Positions 8,192 to 14,554 of a stretch of DNA of 14,554 nucleotides are shown one piece after another. The notes under the pieces were generated by a model that saw nothing but the letters and a program-made list of their open reading frames with translations, did not search any database and was not told the DNA's origin. The DNA is taken from positions 1 through 14,554 of the forward strand of contig JBAYZO010000045.1 in assembly GCA_041672465.1 (NCBI GenBank). The letters are read 5' to 3'. Each line of letters starts with the position of its first letter. The first letter of the stretch is position 1. This DNA comes from UBA1206 sp041672465. Lineage in GTDB: Bacteria; Bacillota; Clostridia; Oscillospirales; CAG-382. A program made the translations under genes and the position numbers.

Positions 8192-8215
8192 AAAAAATGA
8201 AATTTTTTAATCAGC
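8185..8215 (-). repeat. 14-bp perfect inverted repeat over the topA stop
   Basis: The arms GCTGATTAAAAAAT and ATTTTTTAATCAGC are perfectly complementary around a 3-nt loop. On the transcript the topA UAA lies inside the first arm. The structure is AT-rich, with no U-tract positioned as in a strong terminator. It could act as an mRNA stabiliser, a processing site or part of a structural switch with the adjoining hairpin. The structure is direct from sequence; the function is unknown. Confidence 0.8.
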
Positions 8216-10438
8216 TCTCTCTTCTGTGAAGCCGCATTTTTTACTGCAATAGACGGTGTTTTTATATTTCTTTTTCAAAAGCATTGCTCCGCAGGCCGGG
8301 CATTTTTCGGCAAGCGGGGCGTCCCAGCAGGAAAAGTCGCAGTTCGGGTAGTCCTCGCAGGAATAAAACACCCGCTTTGACTTGCTTTGTTTCATAAACA
8401 GCCGTTTACCGCATTTTGGGCAGGGAACGCCGATATCTTTGGCGAATGGGCGGGTGCCCTTGCATTCGGGGTAGTTTTCGCAGGCGTAGTACGGCCCGTA
8501 GGCGGACTTCCTCACAACCATCCCTTTGCCGCAGACGGGGCAGTTTATACCCTCGACTTTTACCGGGGGGGAAGAGCCGTCGCCCTCGCCTGAGGTTTTG
8601 AGCGGCTTTGTGTTTTTGCATTTGGGGTAATTGGGGCAGGCGGCAAACTTGCCGAACCTTCCCTCTTTTTCAACCATTGTCGCCCCGCATTTTTCGCAGA
8701 TGAGGTCGGTCTCGACAACGGGCTTTTCATATTTAACTTTTTCAAGCGCCGTGTCGGCGAACTCAAGCTGTTTTACAAAATCGCCGTAAAACTCCCTCAG
8801 CACATAAATGCGGTCTATCTCGCCCTCTTCCACCCGGTCAAGGTCTGACTCCATATTGGCGGTAAAGTCATAGTCGATTATTTTGGGGAAACATTCTTTC
8901 ATAAGCTTTGTGGTGATTTTCCCAAGTTCGGTGGGGTCAAGGAACTTTCCGCTCCGCTCCACATATCCCCTCGCGATAATTGTGGAAATCGTCGGGGTGT
9001 AGGTGGTGGGGCGGCCAATGCCTTTTTCCTCAAGCGCCTTTACAAGCGAGCCCTCGGTATATTTTGGGGGCGGCTGGGTGAATTTCTGTTCGGGCGTTAT
9101 GCTTTTTTCAAGCAGGATATCCCCCTCTCCGAGCGCGGGGAGGGTTGATGTCTGCTCGTTTTCGGCGTCGGCGGGCATGTCGTCGGAAATCGCGGTAAAC
9201 CCGGCGAACTTAAGGGTGCTGCCGTAGGTTTTAAAGTCATAGCCGGCGGAAGTTATGACGGCGTTTACCGTGTCGTATTCGGCCGCCCTCATCTGGCTTG
9301 CCAAAAAGCGTTCCCAAATAAGCTTATACAGCCTGTAAGTGTCGTTCCCGACCTTGCTCTTAACGCTCTCCGGGGTGGTGAGCAGATTTGTCGGCCGTAT
9401 CGCCTCGTGGGCGTCTTGGGAGAGCTTTTTTGATTTATATACATTAGGGGTTTCGGGGTAGAAGTCTTTCCCGTATTTTTTAACGATAAATTCCCTCGCC
9501 TCGTCCCTTGCCTCGTCGGAAATCCTCACCGAGTCGGTGCGCATATAGGTTATAAGGCCGTGAATGTTTTTGTCGCCTAAATTCAGCCCCTCGTAAAGTT
9601 CCTGCGCTATCGCCATGGTCTTTTGGGAGGGGAAAGAAAACCGCCTGTTAGCCTCCTGCTGGAGGGTGGAAGTGGTGAACGGCGGGGAGGCTTTCCTAAG
9701 CTTGACGCTCTTTTTCACGCTTGTCACTTTAAAGGTTTTTCCGCTCACCGCCGAGATTATCTTTTTCACTTCCTCCTCGCGATTAAGCTCTGTTTTTTCG
9801 CCGCCCGACCCGAAAAACTTCGCGGTAAGCTCGTCGCCGCTCTCTGTTGCCAGCAGCGCAAAAAGGTTCCAGTATTCCTCGGGGGTGAAAGCGGCTATTT
9901 CCTCGTCGCGCTCGACGATAATTCGCGTCGCCACCGACTGAACCCTCCCCGCCGAAAGTCCGCTTTCGACTTTTTTCCAGAGAAAAGGGGAGATTTTATA
10001 GCCCACCAGCCTGTCGAGTATCCGCCTTGTCTGCTGGGCGTTGATTAAATTTATATCCAAATCCCGGGGATTTTTAATCGCTTCTTTAAGTTTTGTCTTT
10101 GTCACCTCGTTAAACGTGATCCGCTTTACTTTTCCCCCATCAAGGTCAAGCGCTTTGGTGAGGTGCCAGCTTATCGCCTCTCCCTCTCTGTCCGGGTCTG
10201 TCGCCAAGAGTACCAAATCCGCTTTCTTCGCCTCTTTTTTAAGGGATTTTATAAGGTCGCCCTTGCCGCGTATATTGACATACTGCGGCTCAAAGTTGTT
10301 TTCGGTGTCGATCCCGAGCCGGCTTTTCGGGAGATCCCGAACATGTCCCTTTGAGGCGACTACCTTATAGCCCTTGCCGAGAATGCTTTTTATGGCGGGG
10401 GTTTTATAAGGGGATTCCACTATTACCAGAGTATTCAT
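8207..10438 (-). CDS. topA: DNA topoisomerase I (type IA)
   Basis: TopA relaxes negative supercoils by cutting one strand through a 5'-phosphotyrosine. The 743-residue protein has the Toprim domain at the N-terminus (Glu8 in VIVES; DPDREGEA at 81-88), followed by the four-domain core. The active-site tyrosine is Tyr298 in GLITYMRTDS. Four C4 zinc-ribbon modules form the tail, with cysteines at 581/584/601/607, 633/636/653/659, 673/676/694/700 and 713/716/731/735. The first loop reads ESPYKTPAIKSIL rather than the common ESPAKAKTI. The open frame extends 7 codons upstream from TTG; the ATG used here aligns with the family start and has a GGAT 6 nt upstream, although the Shine-Dalgarno is weak. 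Upstream is a 104-nt AT-rich gap with no convincing promoter; downstream is plsX. Confidence 0.96.
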   Translation of the reverse strand: MNTLVIVESPYKTPAIKSILGKGYKVVASKGHVRDLPKSRLGIDTENNFEPQYVNIRGKGDLIKSLKKEAKKADLVLLATDPDREGEAISWHLTKALDLDGGKVKRITFNEVTKTKLKEAIKNPRDLDINLINAQQTRRILDRLVGYKISPFLWKKVESGLSAGRVQSVATRIIVERDEEIAAFTPEEYWNLFALLATESGDELTAKFFGSGGEKTELNREEEVKKIISAVSGKTFKVTSVKKSVKLRKASPPFTTSTLQQEANRRFSFPSQKTMAIAQELYEGLNLGDKNIHGLITYMRTDSVRISDEARDEAREFIVKKYGKDFYPETPNVYKSKKLSQDAHEAIRPTNLLTTPESVKSKVGNDTYRLYKLIWERFLASQMRAAEYDTVNAVITSAGYDFKTYGSTLKFAGFTAISDDMPADAENEQTSTLPALGEGDILLEKSITPEQKFTQPPPKYTEGSLVKALEEKGIGRPTTYTPTISTIIARGYVERSGKFLDPTELGKITTKLMKECFPKIIDYDFTANMESDLDRVEEGEIDRIYVLREFYGDFVKQLEFADTALEKVKYEKPVVETDLICEKCGATMVEKEGRFGKFAACPNYPKCKNTKPLKTSGEGDGSSPPVKVEGINCPVCGKGMVVRKSAYGPYYACENYPECKGTRPFAKDIGVPCPKCGKRLFMKQSKSKRVFYSCEDYPNCDFSCWDAPLAEKCPACGAMLLKKKYKNTVYCSKKCGFTEERAD

Positions 10439-10542
10439 CCAGATATCCATGCCTTTCAAAAATGATTGTTCTAATTTTAATCTTTATTTTAGCTGATTTT
10501 GTTTATTTATATTTAAAGGTTACTCAAAAAAAGATAGAATGC

Positions 10543-11733
10543 TTAGCTTTTTAAACTGTATTTTCCGAATTCGTCTTCAACCACGATATTATATATCTCA
10601 AGCACCGTCAGCGAGGACAGCACGTCCGACGGGTCGGCGAGGGTTTTTTCAATTATCGCGTCGGGGATAAGCCCGCCCGCCTCGCCTTTAAGAAGCGTTA
10701 CGATTGCTTTTTCCATCGGTTCAAGTTCCCCCATGTCAAAGCTTGGCTTTTGGGGTTTTTTGGGTGTTTCCGCGGCCGTTTCGCTAAGCATGCTCTTCGG
10801 GAAAGGGGAAATGCTCTCTGTTTTATAAGCGGAAGCGGGGATATGGATTTTATCCGGGTAGACAAGCTCAAGCTTGGAGAGCACGTCGGAGGGTCTGTAC
10901 GCCAAGCTGACCCCTTTTTGAAGGAGCATATTCGTCCCCGTCGACTGTTCGCTCCCCGTCAGCCCCGGAAGCGCGAACACGTCCTTCCCCTGCATTATCG
11001 CAAGCTTCGCGGTGATAAGCGCCCCCGAGCGTGAACCCGCCTCTGTTATCACGGTGGCGGAGGAAATCCCCGAAATAACGCGGTTTCTTATGGGGAAGTT
11101 ATGGGCGTGGGCGGGGGAGCCGGGGTAAAACTCGCTTATGACAAGCCCGCGCTTTATTATCTCGTGGTAGAGCCCCACGCTTTCTTTGGGGTAGGGATTG
11201 TCTATCCCGGTGCCGAGCACGGCTACCGTATAGCCGTTTTCCTCAAGACAGCCCGAGTGCGCCTCGCTGTCCACTCCCTTAGCCATACCGCTGACTACGA
11301 CGGCGCCCGAAGCGGCGAAAGCCCGCGAGAACTGCCTTGTCACCTGCCTGCCGTAATTTGTCATGCTCCTTGTCCCCACAAGGGAAATCAAACATTCCTC
11401 GTTTAAGTTTTTAAGCTTTCCGCGGTAATAGAGCAGCGGCGGAGGAGAGGATATTATCTTAAGGCGGTCGGGGAACAGCCTGTCGTGGTAGGTGAGTATT
11501 CCGTACCCGCCGCTGATACATTTGGCGCAGATCTCCATTGCCTTGTCAAGGTTTTTGTTGTTTAATCTTCTAAGCTGAGTTTCCGAAAGCTTTAGGGTGG
11601 GTATTCGTTTTATATAGTCATCCTCGTCATAAATTTCCTTAGCGTTGCCAAAAGCCGCTAAAAGCGCGCTGTAACGGGGGTTTTGCGGCCCCAAAGCCAA
11701 AGAAAGCCACACATAGTACACGCTGTTGTCCAT
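10543..11733 (-). CDS. dprA: DNA processing protein DprA
   Basis: DprA binds incoming single-stranded DNA and loads RecA during natural transformation, and is widespread even in bacteria not known to be competent. The 396-residue protein has an N-terminal helical (SAM-like) region, then the Rossmann-type core: LVGTRSMTNYGRQ near 118-130, VVVSGMAKGVDSEAH near 145-159, AVLGTGID near 171-178, and NFPIRNRVISG near 212-222, followed by TEAGSRSGALITA. After a linker of about 300-335, a winged-helix domain spans about 336-396. The frame also offers GTG three codons earlier, but AAAGGG at 11742-11747 is 8 nt from the ATG and touches the GTG. It lies 28 nt downstream of the SpoU gene and so is probably transcribed from that gene's promoter. 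Confidence 0.94.
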   Translation of the reverse strand: MDNSVYYVWLSLALGPQNPRYSALLAAFGNAKEIYDEDDYIKRIPTLKLSETQLRRLNNKNLDKAMEICAKCISGGYGILTYHDRLFPDRLKIISSPPPLLYYRGKLKNLNEECLISLVGTRSMTNYGRQVTRQFSRAFAASGAVVVSGMAKGVDSEAHSGCLEENGYTVAVLGTGIDNPYPKESVGLYHEIIKRGLVISEFYPGSPAHAHNFPIRNRVISGISSATVITEAGSRSGALITAKLAIMQGKDVFALPGLTGSEQSTGTNMLLQKGVSLAYRPSDVLSKLELVYPDKIHIPASAYKTESISPFPKSMLSETAAETPKKPQKPSFDMGELEPMEKAIVTLLKGEAGGLIPDAIIEKTLADPSDVLSSLTVLEIYNIVVEDEFGKYSLKS

Positions 11734-11738
11734 CGCGT

Positions 11739-11747
11739 CCACCCTTT
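11739..11747 (-). promoter_or_regulatory. Ribosome binding site deciding the dprA start
   Basis: The minus strand reads AAAGGGTGG; the AGGG is 8 nt from the ATG at 11733, while it runs directly into the in-frame GTG at 11742. The ATG is therefore preferred. Confidence 0.65.
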
Positions 11748-11761
11748 TTAAAGTCGTTATT

Positions 11762-12595
11762 TTAACTTTTTTTATTTCTTACCATTTCCCATAAAAGGAT
11801 AGCGGATGCGGCCGCTACATTAAGGCTTTCCGCCCCGCTCCCCATTGGGATTTTAACGCTGCCGGAGCAAACGGCGGCGGCGGGCTCGCTCACCCCTTCG
11901 CCCTCGTTGCCCAGCACAATAAAGCTTCGCGGCGAAATATCTTTTTCGCCAAGCTCAAAAGCGGAGCCGTGCGGGGAGGCGGCGTAGACTTTTCGCCCCG
12001 CGCCCTCAAGCACGGTTATAAGTTCGGGGATATTTGAAGAAACCATAATTTTTGTAAAAAACAGCGCGCCCATTGAAGCCCTTAAGGTTTTGGGGGAATA
12101 TAAATCGGCGCAGTCGCGGCTGACAATAACGCTGCTTATCCCTAACCCCGCGGCGGTGCGGATAATCCCGCCGAGGTTTCCCGCGTCCCTTATTGATTCC
12201 AAAATAACGCCCCCCGGGAGGGTTTTCGCGCTTTCCCCGGCGTCTTCTTTGCTCAGGTCAATTATATTCGGCAAAAATCCCGACACGCATAAAACGCCCT
12301 GCGGGGATTTCTCGCAAGTGGCTTTTTTATATACCTCACGGGTCACCATATATTTTGAGCAAATGGTATGATTTATCAAGCCGCCGTATTTTTCATAAGC
12401 CTCGGAGGTAAAAAATAAAGCCCAAGGGGTGAGTTTTGCCCTTAGGTATTCCTCAAGCAAGTGCCCGCCCTCAAAGAAAAAAAGGCGGCGCGACTCCCGT
12501 TCTCTTCTGTCGTTTAAAAACGTGAGGAGTTTTATTTTTTCGTTTGACCTTGAGGTAATTTTGTCAAACCCAGCGTTTTGTTTTTCGAAAAACAT
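11762..12595 (-). CDS. SpoU/TrmH-family RNA 2'-O-ribose methyltransferase
   Basis: This is a SPOUT-class enzyme that methylates a ribose 2'-OH in rRNA or tRNA with S-adenosylmethionine. In 277 residues it has a substrate-binding N-terminal domain (LFFFEGGHLLEEYL near 38-51) and the three knot motifs: DAGNLGGIIRTA (137-148), VLGNEGEGVS (227-236) and IPMGSGAESLNVAAA (249-263). The frame extends 16 codons further to an ATG at 12643. That ATG lies between the -10 box and the expected transcription start of the promoter described here and has no Shine-Dalgarno. The ATG used here has TAAGGA four bases upstream; an in-frame GTG at 12616, very close behind GGAGG, is the main alternative. Whether the target is 23S rRNA (as for RlmB) or another RNA cannot be told. 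Confidence 0.9.
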   Translation of the reverse strand: MFFEKQNAGFDKITSRSNEKIKLLTFLNDRRERESRRLFFFEGGHLLEEYLRAKLTPWALFFTSEAYEKYGGLINHTICSKYMVTREVYKKATCEKSPQGVLCVSGFLPNIIDLSKEDAGESAKTLPGGVILESIRDAGNLGGIIRTAAGLGISSVIVSRDCADLYSPKTLRASMGALFFTKIMVSSNIPELITVLEGAGRKVYAASPHGSAFELGEKDISPRSFIVLGNEGEGVSEPAAAVCSGSVKIPMGSGAESLNVAAASAILLWEMVRNKKS

Positions 12596-12633
12596 TTCTT
12601 CCTTAAAAGCCGTCACCCCCTCCGGTAAATAAA

Positions 12634-12659
12634 AACGTACCATAATATAATAGTACGTT
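12634..12659. promoter_or_regulatory. 26-nt palindrome over the -10 box (candidate operator)
   Basis: Perfect 7-nt arms AACGTAC and GTACGTT are separated by 12 nt, and 8 of those 12 also match their dyad partner, giving 22 of 26 symmetrical positions. The dyad contains the -10 box and the predicted transcription start of the SpoU-dprA promoter, so a protein bound here would block RNA polymerase. I do not recognise the binding protein. Confidence 0.55.
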
Positions 12660-12675
12660 AATTTCGCAAAGTCAA
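12647..12675 (-). promoter_or_regulatory. SigA-type promoter for the SpoU-dprA-topA genes
   Basis: On the minus strand TTGACT (12675-12670) is followed by exactly 17 nt and TATTAT (12652-12647), differing from the vegetative consensus at one position in each box. The -35 box overlaps the prmC stop codon. Transcription would begin near 12639-12643, leaving a leader of about 45 nt before the SpoU ATG. Confidence 0.75.
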
Positions 12676-13520
12676 TATTTTTTAGCTAAAATAACCCTTT
12701 CTGTTTGGTTTAAGTCCTTGATAACCGCGCGGCAGTAGCCCTCTTCCGCTAAAATCGCCGACACATCATGCGACTGTCCGCGCCCCACCTCAAAAATGAC
12801 CGTCCCCTCTTTTTTCAGGATAATATCAAGAAGCTTTACTATTTCCCTGTAATAAAACAGCCCGTCCTCGCCGCCGTCAAGCGATGTTTTCGGTTCGTAA
12901 AGAACCTGCTGGTCAAGAAAATCAATGTCGCCCGTGGGGATATACGGCGGGTTGCAGGTTATAAGGTCAAACTTTTCCCCGAACTGTCCGCGTAGCTTTA
13001 AATAGTCGTCTTCGTCCACGGCGTCAAACCGCAAAACTTTGACATTCGGGTGTTCGGCAAGGTTTTGCCCGGCAAAGGCAAGCGCCTTTGGCGAGAGCTC
13101 AAGCGCGACCCCGCGCGCGTCCTTGCGGGTATGCGCGATCGCCGCGGCTATACACCCGCTGCCGGTACAAATATCGGCAAAGACTCCGCCGGGCGGGAGA
13201 GCGGATAGAGCCGCCTTGACCAAAACTTCGGTGTCGCTCCGGGGGATAAAACACCCCTTGCCGATTTTTATGTTAATTCCGTAAAACCAGCACTCGCCGA
13301 TAACATATTGAACCGGCACGCCGAGAGAAAGCTCGTCGGCGGCGGAGTTTAGTTTTTCCGGGAGAAACGCCGGGATTTCCTCCCCGCCCATTAAAATCAG
13401 CCCTGACCTGTCAACGCCGAGATAGTGGCAAAACAAAATATCGCTTATCGAGCCCGCCTCGTCGCCGAAGAAAGGGCTAAGCGTACCCGCTGTTTCTTTT
13501 CTGTACTCAGCTATTTTCAT
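12672..13520 (-). CDS. prmC: Peptide chain release factor glutamine methyltransferase PrmC
   Basis: PrmC (HemK) methylates the glutamine of the GGQ motif in release factors RF1 and RF2, speeding termination. The 282-residue protein has a helical substrate-binding N domain with PVQYVIG (69-75) and FIPRSDTEVLV (91-101), then a Rossmann methyltransferase with the SAM loop DICTGSGCIAAA (116-127) and the catalytic NPPYIP (190-195). The longest frame runs 25 codons further upstream, but those overlap the DUF1385 gene. The ATG chosen begins where the family begins and overlaps the DUF1385 stop by 14 nt, suggesting coupling; AAAGGAT lies about 15 nt upstream. prfA, the usual partner next to prmC in Clostridia, does not follow here; a new promoter does. 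Confidence 0.95.
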   Translation of the reverse strand: MKIAEYRKETAGTLSPFFGDEAGSISDILFCHYLGVDRSGLILMGGEEIPAFLPEKLNSAADELSLGVPVQYVIGECWFYGINIKIGKGCFIPRSDTEVLVKAALSALPPGGVFADICTGSGCIAAAIAHTRKDARGVALELSPKALAFAGQNLAEHPNVKVLRFDAVDEDDYLKLRGQFGEKFDLITCNPPYIPTGDIDFLDQQVLYEPKTSLDGGEDGLFYYREIVKLLDIILKKEGTVIFEVGRGQSHDVSAILAEEGYCRAVIKDLNQTERVILAKKY

Positions 13521-14553
13521 TTGCGGCGATGGAATCCTTTTTTTGGTTTTCGTCTTCGGGAATATCGGCGTCCGCGCTAAAACCGTCCGCGGCATTTTCG
13601 CGGGGGATTACGAAATCGGGGAATTCTTCGCTCAGCGCGGATTTTATCGAAACAATCGCGACTTCAATCATGCTGTCGTCGGGTTCTTTGGTGGTTATGC
13701 GCTGAATCCACAAGCCCGGCGAGGCGATAACGCGGGTGAACAGGTTTTCATGCTTGCCGACATAGATAATATACTCAAAACCAAGCCCCACCACGGCGGG
13801 GAGGAGGAGGATTTTAAGAACCACCCTGAGCCAGACAATTCCGCTCGGCAGCACGGAGCCGATAAGTATTGAAATTATCAAAATCACAAAAATAAACGAA
13901 GTGCCGCAGCGGGGGTGAAAGCGGCTTTTCCCGCGTATGTTTTCAACGGTTAGCTCATCGCCCGACTCATAGCAAAAAATAGATTTATGCTCGGCGCCGT
14001 GATATTTAAAAATACGTTTTATATCGGGCATGAGCGATACCAAAAGCAGGTAGACCAAAAACACCGCCATTTTAATAACGCCCTCCGCAAGCGAGTAAAG
14101 CTTCCCCAGCGAAAAGAGATGCCTGCTTATAATCCCCGCCAAAAACGCCGGGAGCCAGATAAACAGCCCCACCGCCAGCGCGATCCCCAGCGCCACCCCG
14201 GTGAACGAGGCGACCGCGACGACAGACTTGCCGAAATGTTTTTTAAGAAACTTTTCAAACTTTCCCGGCTCTTCTTCCTCAAACCCCAACATTTCCGCGG
14301 ACGAGGTTAAAGTTGAAAACGAAAGCGCCATCATCTCCGCGAAATTAACTATGCCGCGGACTATCGGCAGCTTTAAAAGCTTATGCTTTTCTTTAAACGA
14401 TTTAAAGCTGTTGTCCCTGACGACGATATCCCCGTCAAGCCGCCTCACGGCGGTCGCCACCCTTTTGGGGGATTTCATCATTACCCCCTCCATGACCGCC
14501 TGACCGCCTATTGTGCCAAGGCGCGGGTTTTTATTTTTATTTACGTTTTTTGT
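13507..14553 (-). CDS. DUF1385 (YqhQ-type) membrane protein, 5'-partial
   Basis: This is an integral membrane protein of unknown function, conserved in Bacillota and usually found beside prmC. The reading frame is open to the window edge, giving 348 visible residues. Twenty of them precede the first in-window ATG (14493) and contain the family N-terminus PRLGTIGGQAVMEGVMM, so that ATG is internal and the true start lies beyond 14554. Hydrophobic segments lie near visible residues 111-142, 159-175, 218-236 and 243-266. Conserved elements YHGAEHKSIFCYE (184-196) and FHPRCGTSF (212-220) carry His and Cys residues that could bind metal; this is inference. A charged tail rich in D, E and N ends the protein. 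The stop overlaps the start of prmC. Confidence 0.93.
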   Translation of the reverse strand, partial: TKNVNKNKNPRLGTIGGQAVMEGVMMKSPKRVATAVRRLDGDIVVRDNSFKSFKEKHKLLKLPIVRGIVNFAEMMALSFSTLTSSAEMLGFEEEEPGKFEKFLKKHFGKSVVAVASFTGVALGIALAVGLFIWLPAFLAGIISRHLFSLGKLYSLAEGVIKMAVFLVYLLLVSLMPDIKRIFKYHGAEHKSIFCYESGDELTVENIRGKSRFHPRCGTSFIFVILIISILIGSVLPSGIVWLRVVLKILLLPAVVGLGFEYIIYVGKHENLFTRVIASPGLWIQRITTKEPDDSMIEVAIVSIKSALSEEFPDFVIPRENAADGFSADADIPEDENQKKDSIAANENS

Positions 14554-14554
14554 T

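Noticed and set aside
8166..8215. Intrinsic terminator between topA and plsX
   Set aside because: Neither hairpin is followed by a U-tract on the transcribed strand, and the first is too AT-rich to be a typical terminator stem.
10439..10542. Possible promoter or terminator in the dprA-topA gap
   Set aside because: TATAAA- and TAAAAT-like boxes exist, but none has a -35 box at 16-18 nt; the AAAAAG/CTTTTTT pairing is too weak for a terminator. AT-rich sequence alone is not evidence.
13521..13595. 25-codon upstream extension of prmC
   Set aside because: It overlaps the DUF1385 coding region and is a Lys/Pro/Thr-rich peptide not seen in PrmC; the family start matches the ATG at 13520.

Overview
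All eleven genes recognised in this window lie on the minus strand. They are packed as a near-continuous housekeeping block, so the window reads biologically from its right end to its left end. The organism is most likely a Gram-positive bacterium of the Bacillota, class Clostridia. The reasons are the gene string plsX-rnc-(radical SAM)-smc-ftsY-rdgB, a DUF1385 (YqhQ-type) membrane protein next to prmC, purine-rich Shine-Dalgarno sites of the AAGGA type, a SigA-like promoter, and an FtsY without the long acidic N-terminal domain of Proteobacteria. The family within Clostridia cannot be fixed from this sequence alone.

Layout from right to left: (1) a DUF1385 integral membrane protein, open at the window edge and therefore partial, overlaps prmC (release-factor methyltransferase) by 14 nt. 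(2) A well-formed promoter (TTGACT, 17 nt, TATTAT) overlaps the prmC stop codon, and a 26-nt imperfect palindrome covers its -10 box. It drives a SpoU-type RNA 2'-O-ribose methyltransferase, then dprA and topA. (3) Between topA and plsX lie two overlapping hairpins that cannot form together. (4) plsX is followed by a 7-bp tandem repeat, rnc, a radical SAM enzyme with a KH-like tail, smc, ftsY and rdgB. Positions 1-119, downstream of rdgB, are AT-rich; I see no gene, no clear terminator and no convincing promoter there.

The genes fall into a few themes. Translation and RNA: prmC, the SpoU methyltransferase, rnc and the radical SAM protein. DNA topology, chromosome organisation and DNA uptake: topA, smc and dprA. 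Membrane: plsX, ftsY and DUF1385. Nucleotide-pool cleaning: rdgB. Spacings are mostly 1-60 nt (104 nt between dprA and topA), with no convincing intrinsic terminator, so long polycistronic transcripts are likely.

I found no mobile element, CRISPR array, RNA gene or defence system, and no undescribed multi-gene system. The points worth a second look are regulatory: the palindromic promoter, the topA-plsX hairpins, the heptamer repeat before rnc, and the rnc-coupled radical SAM protein. Several starts were moved downstream of the longest open frame on Shine-Dalgarno, overlap or promoter evidence.
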